From SLST01 sp046538735 (lineage in GTDB: Bacteria > Spirochaetota > Spirochaetia > DSM-27196 > SLST01): DNA of 64,000 bases. This document shows positions 18,625-26,960 of this stretch, in pieces. The translations under genes and the position numbers were made by a program. The stretch lies in assembly GCA_046538735.1 (NCBI GenBank), contig JBKHII010000012.1, positions 4,167 through 68,166 on the forward strand, read 5' to 3'. Each line of letters begins with the position of its first letter. The stretch's first letter is position 1. Under the pieces are notes generated by a model. It saw only the letters and a list, made by a program, of their open reading frames with translations, was not told the DNA's origin and did not search any database.

Positions 18625-19881
18625 ATGAGGCGCCGCTCTATCCTGCTCCTGGCAGTTCTAACTGCTCTTGCCACGGCCAACGTTCCCGCGATCGAGTTCA
18701 GCGACATCTACGCGACGCTCGGGACGGCCGATCGAGGGCGGAATGCGGGGCTCTCTATCTTTCCGACCCTCGTGATACCCACCGGCGGCGAGTTCGAAGG
18801 TATGGGGCAAGCGTACACGGCCGTCGCCCGGGACGCCGGCTTCTTCGATGCGAACGCCGCCGGCAGCTCCACGCTCGAGTTCACCGAGCTCACCTTCGTC
18901 CACAACAACTGGATCGCGGATACCTCGCTCGAAGGCGTCCTGTACACGCGACGATTCGGTGACCTCGGCATCGCCATGGGAGGCAAGTTCCTCCACGTTC
19001 CGTTCACCGAGTACGACGAGCTCTCGCGCCAGGTTGCGGGCGGGCAGTACAGCGAGGGCACGGCAGGGATCAATCTCTCGTACAACTTCTTGCGCTCCTT
19101 CGAGTTCCCGGGCATCGCGGTCGGTCTCACGCTCAAGAGCGCGTACCGCTTCATTCCCGCACAGATCGCGCCGAACCAATCCGCGGTTGGGTTCCTTGCG
19201 GACCTGGGTATCATTTCCCGATTCGATTTGCTCAAACCGTACTCGTCGCGTTCGCCGAACTTCGCGGTCGGCGCGACCGCGCGCAACTTCGGACCTCCGG
19301 TCAAGGGCGAACCGCTGCCGAGCCAGATCACCGCCGGGATATCGTACTCGCCGATTCGACCGGTCGTGATCGCCACGGACGTCATCCTCCCCGTCTCGCT
19401 CGCTCCGGGAGTCGGTGCCCCCGGTCTTTCCGGCGCAGTGGGAGTGTCCGTCCGCGTGACCCCGTTCTTCACGGTCCAGGCGGGAACCCTCCTCCGCTGG
19501 GAAGGAACCAGGGTCTCGCTCGGAACAACGCTCGACCTAACCGACCTGAGCATAGACGTGAACTACAATCTCGACCACGGCACGCAGTTCACGAACGTGG
19601 ATCGGTTCAGCCTGCAGGCGCGGCTCAACTTCGGCGACGAAGGTCGCCGCGCGCTTCGCGATCTCGTGGACCAGTACTACCTGGAGGCGTGGCGTGCCTC
19701 TGCGATCGGCGACCTGGAGGTCGCAATCGAGTACTCCCAGAAGGCGTTGGGGCTCGATCCCACGTTCACACCGGCCCAGGAGCTCCTGACCATCACTCTC
19801 GATACGAGACGTCTCCAACAGGATCTCCGAGCGATTGATCTCGAGAGCATTGGAGAAACCCTGGACGAGACGGATCCGTAG
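18625..19881 (+). CDS. UPF0164 family (FadL-like) outer-membrane protein with C-terminal TPR
   Basis: 418 aa. Signal peptide (MRRRSILLLAVLTALATANVP), then a long beta-barrel region with alternating residues, including GEFEGMGQAYTAVARDAGFF (about 54-73) and GKFLHVPFTEYDE. This is the arrangement of treponemal UPF0164 proteins, which are predicted FadL orthologues for long-chain fatty-acid uptake. The last ~60 residues are helical with a TPR-like unit (AIGDLEVAIEYSQKALGLDP), which would sit on the periplasmic side. The ATG at 18625 is preferred to GTGs just upstream. Divergent from the repeat-protein/SpoIIE operon. Confidence 0.8.
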   Translation: MRRRSILLLAVLTALATANVPAIEFSDIYATLGTADRGRNAGLSIFPTLVIPTGGEFEGMGQAYTAVARDAGFFDANAAGSSTLEFTELTFVHNNWIADTSLEGVLYTRRFGDLGIAMGGKFLHVPFTEYDELSRQVAGGQYSEGTAGINLSYNFLRSFEFPGIAVGLTLKSAYRFIPAQIAPNQSAVGFLADLGIISRFDLLKPYSSRSPNFAVGATARNFGPPVKGEPLPSQITAGISYSPIRPVVIATDVILPVSLAPGVGAPGLSGAVGVSVRVTPFFTVQAGTLLRWEGTRVSLGTTLDLTDLSIDVNYNLDHGTQFTNVDRFSLQARLNFGDEGRRALRDLVDQYYLEAWRASAIGDLEVAIEYSQKALGLDPTFTPAQELLTITLDTRRLQQDLRAIDLESIGETLDETDP

Positions 19882-19882
19882 A

Positions 19883-20665
19883 TCAGGTTCCGGTCTTTGT
19901 CGTGTTCTTCAACTGCATGTAGACCGAGAGCAGGGGCACATCCACCTTGCGCGACTCGAGCCACTTGCGCATCGTGTCGTTTCCGCCGGAGCTTCCCTCT
20001 CGCTGCATCCGCTTGAGCCGCTTCTCGGTCTTGCGAAACTCCGTGGTGCGGAACATCTCCTCGAGATACGCCACCATTTGCTCCGCCTCGCGTTCGTGCC
20101 CTTCAACGACGAGGTCGCTCCCTGGACGCAGAAGCTCCTCTACAAGCTGTTCGGAGCTCCGGCCTTCCCGGGCGATCAACTCGTCCTCGATTCGCTTGAC
20201 GAACGCACTCTCTGTGAACACGATCCCGTCCACTTTCGTCCGCAGCGCGATGCGTCGTTTCAACGCGCCTTCAGACTGCATGTCGCGACGACCGAGCAGG
20301 ACGTACGCGAGGATCGAGACGCCGAACGAGATGGCGATCTCGTCCAGGAGCGGCACCGGATCACGTACGACGATCGAGAGGAAGAGGTAGACGACGAGGA
20401 AAATCACCGATGAGAGCAGAAACCGCGGTATGAACCGCGCATCCGCGACCCACGCGCGCACCTCCTGTTCCACCAGACGGTAGAGCTCGTTCCGGAAGAG
20501 CGTGAGCGACTCCACGCGCGGTTCGTTTCCATAGTGACCGCGAATCTCCGACCGCTCGAGCAGCGTGAACAGCTTCTCGGTTTCCCGGAAGGGATGGAGC
20601 AGCACCGCAGTGCCGTCCTTGCGATAGAGGTGGAAGATATGAATCGGCTCGCTCCGCTTCGCCAT
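19883..20665 (-). CDS. Membrane protein of unknown function
   Basis: 260 aa. Residues 1-78 are soluble and start AKRSEPIHIFHLYRKDG. A hydrophobic hairpin follows (FLLSSVIFLVVYLFLSIVV and AISFGVSILAYVLLG, about 83-125), then a charged C-terminal domain with helical repeats (EREAEQMVAYLEEMFRTTEF). Both soluble parts are probably cytoplasmic. I recognise it only as a spirochaete-type conserved protein. Its stop is two bases from the convergent UPF0164 stop. The ATG at 20665 lies eight bases after a strong -10. Confidence 0.75.
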   Translation of the reverse strand: MAKRSEPIHIFHLYRKDGTAVLLHPFRETEKLFTLLERSEIRGHYGNEPRVESLTLFRNELYRLVEQEVRAWVADARFIPRFLLSSVIFLVVYLFLSIVVRDPVPLLDEIAISFGVSILAYVLLGRRDMQSEGALKRRIALRTKVDGIVFTESAFVKRIEDELIAREGRSSEQLVEELLRPGSDLVVEGHEREAEQMVAYLEEMFRTTEFRKTEKRLKRMQREGSSGGNDTMRKWLESRKVDVPLLSVYMQLKNTTKTGT

Positions 20666-20673
20666 ACGAGTGA

Positions 20674-20702
20674 AACATAACCGGCCCCTGACCCGGCGTC
20701 AA
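20674..20702 (-). promoter_or_regulatory. Predicted leaderless promoter of the 20665 gene
   Basis: TTGACG, 17 bases, TATGTT, then eight bases to the ATG at 20665. The -35 overlaps the stop codon of the ankyrin gene, so this membrane protein can be transcribed on its own. Confidence 0.6.
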
Positions 20703-21583
20703 GATCGGTTCATTTCCTCCAATGATGAGAGTATCTCTTCCCGGCCGAACAACCGGGCGTACTCAGCGGCGTTCATTCCGAGCGAGTCCACCCGAGACGG
20801 ATCCGCCCCTGCCTTGAGGAGCGTGTCGATCAGATCGACGTGCCCTCGCGACGCGGCGAGCATGAGCGCCGTCTGCCCGTCCGCGGTCACCTGATTCGGG
20901 TCTGCGCCCTGCGCGAGGAGCACACCGAGTACCGTTTCGAGCCCGAGCGACGCCGCTTCGCAGAGCGGGCTCACGCCGTTCTCGCCGCAGCTCCCGTTGG
21001 GATCCGCGCCGGCGTTGATAAGCCTCTGCACGACCTCGGTGGACCTCCCGCGTACCGCCGCCACGAGCACCGGAACGCCCTCGGTCGACTGGGCGTTCGG
21101 CGAGAGACCCACGATCAGGTAATCGTCAACCGCCTGTAGGTCTGCGTGAGCGGCCGCGCGGTAGAAGGCATCCGGATCGCGATCCCGACCGCCGAGTCTG
21201 GCTCGAGCCCGCTCGATAAGCGCTTCACCCTGCCATACGCTCCGCGCGGCGAGCACGTGGTCTTCGATGTTCAACCGCTCCACGACCGGGACGGAGAGAT
21301 GCACCGTCGGCATGTTGCACTCGCCCACGACCGCCGCCGGCATCTCGCGCCCCGCGGCAAATCCGAGCACGTACGTGACCCAGTCGGAAAACGTCTCGAG
21401 CGGAGGCAACAGGAGGACGTGCGTGGATTCGTTGAGCGCAGACCGCAGCCGCCCGCCGTCCGATGCCGCCCAGTCGCGCGCGATGGTCACGCCGCGAGAA
21501 CGAATCGAGTTCCCGCGAAGCGTCTGCATGATCTGTCTCACTTCGTCGCCGCGCTCGGGCGCCGAGAACAAGCCCACAGTCAT
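20699..21583 (-). CDS. Ankyrin-repeat protein
   Basis: 294 aa. The last ~160 residues contain at least four ankyrin repeats (GVPVLVAAVRGRSTEVVQRL; NGVSPLCEAASLGLETVLGV; GQTALMLAASRGHVDLIDTL; GMNAAEYARLFGREEI), a protein-binding solenoid. The first ~130 residues (MTVGLFSAPERGDEVRQIMQ, then STHVLLLPPLETFSDWVTYV) look like a Rossmann/TIR-like alpha-beta fold, by appearance only. The ATG at 21583 is chosen because a promoter lies eight bases upstream; a longer reading through 22357 would run antisense to the divergent membrane gene. Confidence 0.8.
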   Translation of the reverse strand: MTVGLFSAPERGDEVRQIMQTLRGNSIRSRGVTIARDWAASDGGRLRSALNESTHVLLLPPLETFSDWVTYVLGFAAGREMPAAVVGECNMPTVHLSVPVVERLNIEDHVLAARSVWQGEALIERARARLGGRDRDPDAFYRAAAHADLQAVDDYLIVGLSPNAQSTEGVPVLVAAVRGRSTEVVQRLINAGADPNGSCGENGVSPLCEAASLGLETVLGVLLAQGADPNQVTADGQTALMLAASRGHVDLIDTLLKAGADPSRVDSLGMNAAEYARLFGREEILSSLEEMNRS

Positions 21584-21591
21584 CGCCACGC

Positions 21592-21620
21592 ATTGTGACA
21601 GAGCGTGACGGCGTTGGCAA
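21592..21620 (-). promoter_or_regulatory. Predicted leaderless promoter of the ankyrin gene
   Basis: TTGCCA, 17 bases, CACAAT (preceded by TGT), then eight bases to the ATG at 21583. Confidence 0.5.
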
Positions 21621-21652
21621 TCGAGTCTGCTCCGACCCTCTGCGGCGCCGCG

Positions 21653-21681
21653 GTGACAACGCACCGTCTTTCCGCTATATT
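21653..21681 (+). promoter_or_regulatory. Predicted leaderless promoter of the 21689 membrane gene
   Basis: GTGACA, 17 bases, TATATT, then seven bases to the ATG. No SD is present. Confidence 0.55.
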
Positions 21682-21688
21682 CACGGTC

Positions 21689-22465
21689 ATGCTTCTGTTC
21701 ACGGTGAAGAAGGCCTTTTTCGACATGTGGGACAACTTCCTTGCCGTCGTAATCATGAATCTCGGATTCATCGCGCTCCTCGCGATCCCGGTACTCGTGC
21801 CGCCCGCCGTGGTCGAGATCCACATCCTCCTCGCGCTGGGAACGACGATCGGCGGCGGTCTCCTCGTGGTCGTCTACTGCGGCGCGCTCGCGATGGCCGC
21901 TCGCGACATCGCCAACTACGAGCGCCCCGAGTTCAGGAAGTTCCCGCACTACCTCAAGGAGACGTGGGCATCGAGCCTCGTGCTCGGGCTCATCTGGACG
22001 GCGGTTGCCCTCGTCGTCAACGTGGGTTTTCCCGTCTACCTGGGCATGGGAAACCTCGTGGGCCTCGCCGCGGCCGTTTTCCTCTTCTGGGCGATCCTGG
22101 TCTGGGCGCTTGCCGGCCAGTTCTACTTCCCGATTCGTGCGCAACTGGACGACAAGATCACGAAAGTGCTGCGCAAATGCTTCGTGATCTTCTTCGACAA
22201 CACGGTCTTCGCAATCGTGGTGGGTATCGGAACGATCGTCGTTTCTGCCGGCTCCGCCTTCACGGCGTTTCTCATTCCGGGTATCGGCGGGCTCCTCATC
22301 TGGCACCAGGTTGCCCTCAAGCTCCGCCTCTACAAGTACGACTACCTCGAGGAGCACCCGGACGCGAACCGGAAGGACATACCGTGGGATGCCCTTCTCA
22401 TCGACGAGAAGGACCGTGTCGGAAAGCGGACGCTGCGCGGCATGATCTTCCCCTGGAAGGAGTAG
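21689..22465 (+). CDS. Polytopic membrane protein
   Basis: 258 aa with about five to six membrane helices (NFLAVVIMNLGFIALLAIPV; TTIGGGLLVVVYCGALAMAA; SLVLGLIWTAVALVVNVGF; LAAAVFLFWAILVWALAGQF; FAIVVGIGTIVVSAGSAFTA). A hydrophilic tail (KDIPWDALLIDEKDRVGK) is probably cytoplasmic. It resembles the YesL/DUF624 type of membrane protein in outline, but I cannot confirm the family. The ATG at 21689 is set by the adjacent promoter; an in-frame ATG 84 bases upstream would lie inside the promoter region. Confidence 0.7.
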   Translation: MLLFTVKKAFFDMWDNFLAVVIMNLGFIALLAIPVLVPPAVVEIHILLALGTTIGGGLLVVVYCGALAMAARDIANYERPEFRKFPHYLKETWASSLVLGLIWTAVALVVNVGFPVYLGMGNLVGLAAAVFLFWAILVWALAGQFYFPIRAQLDDKITKVLRKCFVIFFDNTVFAIVVGIGTIVVSAGSAFTAFLIPGIGGLLIWHQVALKLRLYKYDYLEEHPDANRKDIPWDALLIDEKDRVGKRTLRGMIFPWKE

Positions 22466-22469
22466 GCGC

Positions 22470-24335
22470 TCACGCCTCGCGCGGGCGGAGCCCGAGACCG
22501 GCGAAGTGGACCGCGCCCACGGCCTGCCCGAACTTCGCGACCGTGTGGTCGGGATCGGCCTCCAACTCGCGCATCATCGGCGTGAACGCGGTGTCGCCGC
22601 CGATCGCGACGAGCTCCAGATCCCGCTCGCGCCGCGCCGCGCCCTCGCAGAGTAGCTCGTAGACGCGATCCACCATCACGAAGCCGCCGAACAGGATTCT
22701 CTTCCGAAGGCCGGTTCCCAGGATGCGTTCGCTCTCGCGGTAGACCTCGGCCAGGGCCTCGCCCGCTTTCCGGAACAGCTCGGCCACATCGTCGTCCGTA
22801 CGCGCGAGCTGCATGAGCTCGGCGAGGTACGGCTTTCGCATATCGTTCGGCGAGTCCGGCACGACTCGAGCCCCGTCGCTCCGGTCCACGAGGTATCCCG
22901 ACTGCCGGAACCGTTCCACGAGATCGGGACGCCGATCGGTCAGGATCGAGTCCGCGAGCCGGAAGAGACCGCCCTGCCCCATCAACTTCTGCGGCGTCCC
23001 GGGAACACCGGTGTTCCAGTTCCGAAGGCTTCGCAGGTCGTCCGCCGGAAGCCGACGCGCCGCCTCGTCGCCCAGATCGATCACCATGTTGTACGCCTCG
23101 AGCGGTATCTCAGGGATCGAACCGTCTGCGAGCACGAGACCGGTGCCGAGATCGGTGCCGAGCGAGTGAGCAAACACTCCCCGCGCCCGGGCCTCGGCGT
23201 GCGGCGACGCCGCGATCTCCACGGCGGCACTGAATGCCGCCATGGGGCCGTCGTTCACGCCCTTCACGACACCCCCCGCGCCGCAGAAGCACCGGAGGCG
23301 ATCGCTGAGCAGTGAGAGCCGCGAGAACTGCGCTTCAAAGTCGCGCCGGGGGTTCTCCCGCATGGCCCGCGTCTTCGGGACCTCGCCCCCCACGATCCTG
23401 TTGCGAACAACGACGTCCGGGAACGAGAAGCCGACGCCGTCCAGCGGACGAAGGTCGCTCCCGCGCGCCGTCTCCACCAGCTCGGCTGCGTCGGTCATCT
23501 CCTCCAGACTCGCGTCTGCCCGAAACGCGCGCTCTACGGTGTCCTTGCACCGCTGACCCGCCGGGGTGGCGGACCCGCCTGGGCACTCCCGCGCAACAGA
23601 CGCGCGTGCCCGGAGAAGCCTCACGATGGCGAGTATCGGATCCAGAATCTGTTCCACGTTCGCGTAGCCGGCCGGATTCCAGTCGTACTCCTTGAACGCG
23701 GAGATCCTCCCGTTCAGGGAGAGCACGGCCTTGATGCTGGTTCCCCCCACGTCCAGCCCGCAGACCGCTCTCCCCTCCAGACGCCCCGGCGCGCTCCTGA
23801 GCGCCCGGGTAGGTCGCGCAGAGAACGTCACGCTCGCCACGTCTCCGACTCGATGCGCCAAGTCTCGCACGGTGATCTCGAATCGTGACCCGCCGGGCAG
23901 CGCCCCCGCGTGAAGCGCTTCGTTCATGCGCTCGAGCATGTTCACGATCCGACCGTACCCGCAGCGATCGCTTCGGCTCCGGTCGAGCTGAAAGCGCTCT
24001 ACGACACGCGCTACCAGCTCCACGATCCAGGCCCTGCTCGTGTCCGCGTAGATATCGAGCGAGTGCCCACCGAGCATTACGAGATGGTTGTACACTTCCG
24101 CGAGCACGTACTCCGAGACGAGGCGCATGCTCGGGTCGCTCCAGTCGTTCGTCTCCGGAAGCGGTATCTCGAAGCGAATCCTCGACCGCGCGTCCGGGAG
24201 GACGAGAACACACTCGAGCCGCTCGGAGGAGATCGAGCGGAGAGCCTCGCGTACCTCGGAGACGAAGACGGAACGACCGGCCGCTCGCTCCTGAACGAAG
24301 CCCTCGATCACGAAACGATACCCCTCCGCTTCCAT
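22470..24335 (-). CDS. Atypical ROK-family protein with N-terminal extension
   Basis: 621 aa, about twice the usual ROK length. Residues 1-190 are an unrecognised domain. The ROK/actin-like ATPase fold starts with CGLDVGGTSIKAVLSLNG (about 193-210). Later HSLGTDLGTGLVLADG (about 396-411) is the second phosphate loop. The ROK zinc motif (CxCGxxGCxE) is not visible, although RCFCGAGG occurs. It could be a sugar kinase or a kinase-derived regulator; no helix-turn-helix is seen. Last gene of the nucleoside-transport operon, overlapping the queuosine-precursor transporter by 28 bases. Confidence 0.75.
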   Translation of the reverse strand: MEAEGYRFVIEGFVQERAAGRSVFVSEVREALRSISSERLECVLVLPDARSRIRFEIPLPETNDWSDPSMRLVSEYVLAEVYNHLVMLGGHSLDIYADTSRAWIVELVARVVERFQLDRSRSDRCGYGRIVNMLERMNEALHAGALPGGSRFEITVRDLAHRVGDVASVTFSARPTRALRSAPGRLEGRAVCGLDVGGTSIKAVLSLNGRISAFKEYDWNPAGYANVEQILDPILAIVRLLRARASVARECPGGSATPAGQRCKDTVERAFRADASLEEMTDAAELVETARGSDLRPLDGVGFSFPDVVVRNRIVGGEVPKTRAMRENPRRDFEAQFSRLSLLSDRLRCFCGAGGVVKGVNDGPMAAFSAAVEIAASPHAEARARGVFAHSLGTDLGTGLVLADGSIPEIPLEAYNMVIDLGDEAARRLPADDLRSLRNWNTGVPGTPQKLMGQGGLFRLADSILTDRRPDLVERFRQSGYLVDRSDGARVVPDSPNDMRKPYLAELMQLARTDDDVAELFRKAGEALAEVYRESERILGTGLRKRILFGGFVMVDRVYELLCEGAARRERDLELVAIGGDTAFTPMMRELEADPDHTVAKFGQAVGAVHFAGLGLRPREA

Positions 24336-24997
24336 CCGCTCGCGAGGTAGACGAGCGGCGTGTCGGCCAGCGCAACGATCGCCTTCAACACATAGGTCGT
24401 CACGACGATCTCGAGCAGCACCGGCGACGGAACCTGCCCGAGGAATGCGGCGAACGAGAATACCACGCTGTCGATCAGCTGGCTCGCGAGCGTACTGAGG
24501 TTGTTTCGGATCCAGATGCGCCGTGTCCCGGGCAGCAGCCGCTTCCAGAAGTGGTACGCCCAGACATCGTGATACTGGCTCACGCCGTACGCGACGAGCG
24601 ACGCCAGAGTAATCCGTGGAAGCAACGTGAAGATCGCGACGAGGTGCGGCTGGGCGGTGTCCGCGGGGTCCGGTTCAAAGAGCAGCGCCATGTTCATCAG
24701 AACGACCATCGCGATGAGCGCAACGAAGCCAACGCCGACTGCGCGATTCGCCTCCTTGCGACCGTGATTCTCGGAAAGGATGTCGGTCACGAGAAACGAC
24801 GAAGCGTACACGATATTCCCGAGGGTCGCGGTCAGTCCGAACAGCTCAACGTACTTGACGACCTGGATGTTCGCAACGATCGCGGCGATCGGAATCCAGA
24901 CGTAGAGCCCGAGCTTGCCGAATAGACGGTATGCAATCAGGATGCCCGCGAAGTTGACCGCGAGCATCCCAAACCAGAGGAGCTCGTTCATGCTCAT
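24308..24997 (-). CDS. Queuosine precursor transporter (VUT/YhhQ family)
   Basis: 229 aa with about six membrane helices. Family features include GNIVYASSFLVTDILSENHG (about 71-90) followed by KEANRAVGVGF, and ASQLIDSVVFSFAAFLGQVP near the C-terminus. Members import preQ0/preQ1, the deazaguanine precursors of queuosine in tRNA. The ATG at 24997 overlaps the permease stop as ATGA, with AAGGG upstream. Its place in a nucleoside ABC operon fits a shared purine-like substrate theme. Confidence 0.85.
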   Translation of the reverse strand: MSMNELLWFGMLAVNFAGILIAYRLFGKLGLYVWIPIAAIVANIQVVKYVELFGLTATLGNIVYASSFLVTDILSENHGRKEANRAVGVGFVALIAMVVLMNMALLFEPDPADTAQPHLVAIFTLLPRITLASLVAYGVSQYHDVWAYHFWKRLLPGTRRIWIRNNLSTLASQLIDSVVFSFAAFLGQVPSPVLLEIVVTTYVLKAIVALADTPLVYLASGWKRRGIVS

Positions 24998-25860
24998 TCG
25001 CCCTTGCGATACGGCTTTCCGGCTGCGGCAGGTCCGACCGCCTTCCCGACCGCACCCGCAAGGACGACGACCGCGAGCACGTATGGAAGCATCTGCACGA
25101 ACTGAGCCGGGATCGGTATCTGTCTCTCGAACATGATTCGGAACGTCTCGGCGTACCCGAAGAGCAGACTCGCGGCAACCGCACCGACCGGATGCCAGCG
25201 ACCGAATATCATCGCGGCGAGCGCGATGTAGCCTCGCCCGCCGGTCATCTGCGTTACCCACTGCGCGGGATAGAGCGTGGTAGCGGCGAGCCCGCACATC
25301 ACCCCGGACAGGATCACACCGGAATATCGCATCACCGTCACGTTGATTCCGAGCGTATCGGCCGCCTCCGGATTCTCACCCACCGATCGAAGCCGCAGGC
25401 CGAACTTCGTCTTGAAGAGGACGAACCAGACGAGCGCGGTGACCGGGATCAAGATGACCGCCATCGCGTTGATGCCGAGAATCTCGCCGGGAACGAACGG
25501 ATTGAACGGGCTCTGCGTCTCCCGCCCGAAGATGTTCTGCGAGAGGAATCGCGTGAACCCGAGCGCGAGGATGTTGATCGCGACGCCCGAGACGATCTGA
25601 TCCACTTTGTACGTCACGGTGACCACGGCGTGAATCCCAGCCATGACGATGCCCGCGAGAACGGCGAAGAGGAGGCCACCCCAGAAGGAACCGAACAAGA
25701 GCGAGCCCCAGACAACCGTGAACGTAGCGGTCAGCATGATGCCCTCGAGTGCGATGTTCACGACGCCGCTTCGCTCCGAGAAGACACCGCCGAGCGAGGC
25801 AAACGCGATCGGCGCAGAGATCTGGAGGCCATGCAGCAGGAAGTTGAACAGCATACCCAT
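24994..25860 (-). CDS. Nucleoside ABC transporter, inner-membrane permease 2
   Basis: 288 aa, about eight helices. It begins LQISAPIAFASLGGVFSERS and contains VVNIALEGIMLTA, the EGIM-type motif of BMP-dependent permeases, and later RSVGENPEAADTLGIN (cytoplasmic coupling loop). It pairs with the next permease and the double ATPase to import nucleosides delivered by the BMP lipoprotein. Its ATG overlaps the upstream stop by one base (TGATG). Confidence 0.9.
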   Translation of the reverse strand: MGMLFNFLLHGLQISAPIAFASLGGVFSERSGVVNIALEGIMLTATFTVVWGSLLFGSFWGGLLFAVLAGIVMAGIHAVVTVTYKVDQIVSGVAINILALGFTRFLSQNIFGRETQSPFNPFVPGEILGINAMAVILIPVTALVWFVLFKTKFGLRLRSVGENPEAADTLGINVTVMRYSGVILSGVMCGLAATTLYPAQWVTQMTGGRGYIALAAMIFGRWHPVGAVAASLLFGYAETFRIMFERQIPIPAQFVQMLPYVLAVVVLAGAVGKAVGPAAAGKPYRKGE

Positions 25861-26960
25861 CAGGCGACCTCCTTCCGCCGAAGATTCCGCGCGTAGCGCG
25901 TCATGAGCTCGTTGCTCACCACGATGATGATAATCATCAGCCCGCTGATCACGTAGGTGACCGAGTTCGGAACGGATGTGTAGAGCTGGAGCCCGTACCC
26001 CGCCTGCCGCAGGAAGCTGAACAGGAGCGCGGCAAACACGACACCGAGCGGGTTGTTCCGTCCGATCAGAGCGATCGCGATGCCGTCGAAACCGAGGCCG
26101 GAGGCGATGTTGTACGTGTAGAAACCTCGGATCGCGAAGACCTCCTGCAGCCCGATCAGTCCGGCAAGTGCGCCGCTCGCGAGGAAGGCTCCAATCTGAA
26201 CCCGCCGGACGCGTATGCCTGAGTACCGGGACACATCAACGGATTCTCCAACCGCGCGTACTTCGAATCCGGAACGAAGCCGGTACAGGACGAACCAGAC
26301 CGCTGTGCCCATCACGATCGCGACGATCAGGCTGTAGTCGAGGTAGACATAGTCACCAACGTTCCAGCCGAGCGCCCGGAAGACTCCGTTCAGCCGACCG
26401 AAGAGCGCCGTCTCCGCGATCTTCTCGGTCTGCGGCTCCAGGCTCGCGCCCTCGCCGAAACCGGACAACGGCCTGTTCACGAGGAAGTTGATGAGGTAGA
26501 TCGCGATGTTGTTGAACATGATCGTGGTGATAACCTCATGGACGCCCCGCGTGACCTTGAGCACGGCGGGGACGGCCGCCCAGAGGGCTCCGCCGATCAT
26601 ACTGGCGAGTACCACGACCGGAATGTGAAGAAACGGAGGCAGCCGCAGATAGATCCCTGCCAGCGCGCCGATGAGCCCCCCGAAAAAATACTGGCCCTCG
26701 GCGCCGATGTTGAAAACACCGGCCTGAAAGGCGAAGGCAACCGCGATTCCGGCCAGATAAAGCGGAATCGCCTGACTGAGAACCGCGCCCAAGCGCGACG
26801 GATTTCCGGCGGCCATCCGCACGATCGCGCTCACCGCTCTCGCCGGCGTCTCACCCACGAGCACCACGATGATCATCAGGATGAGCATCGCGGCCACGAA
26901 GCCGATCACCGGCGCCAGGATGGCAAAAAGCCGCTCGCGGTTACGAGTGGACAGCGCCAT
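25860..26960 (-). CDS. Nucleoside ABC transporter, inner-membrane permease 1
   Basis: 366 aa, polytopic. Typical motifs: AGVFNIGAEGQYFFGGLIGA (about 80-99) and the coupling loop VRAVGESVDVSRYSGIRVRR (about 235-254). Half of the heteromeric membrane channel with the 288-aa permease. Its start overlaps the ATPase gene by 20 bases, and its stop overlaps the next start by one base, so the three are coupled. Confidence 0.9.
   Translation of the reverse strand: MALSTRNRERLFAILAPVIGFVAAMLILMIIVVLVGETPARAVSAIVRMAAGNPSRLGAVLSQAIPLYLAGIAVAFAFQAGVFNIGAEGQYFFGGLIGALAGIYLRLPPFLHIPVVVLASMIGGALWAAVPAVLKVTRGVHEVITTIMFNNIAIYLINFLVNRPLSGFGEGASLEPQTEKIAETALFGRLNGVFRALGWNVGDYVYLDYSLIVAIVMGTAVWFVLYRLRSGFEVRAVGESVDVSRYSGIRVRRVQIGAFLASGALAGLIGLQEVFAIRGFYTYNIASGLGFDGIAIALIGRNNPLGVVFAALLFSFLRQAGYGLQLYTSVPNSVTYVISGLMIIIIVVSNELMTRYARNLRRKEVA

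Noticed and set aside
21584..22357. N-terminal extension of the ankyrin frame to 552 residues
   Set aside because: It runs antisense to the membrane gene at 21689 and is composed almost only of charged residues.
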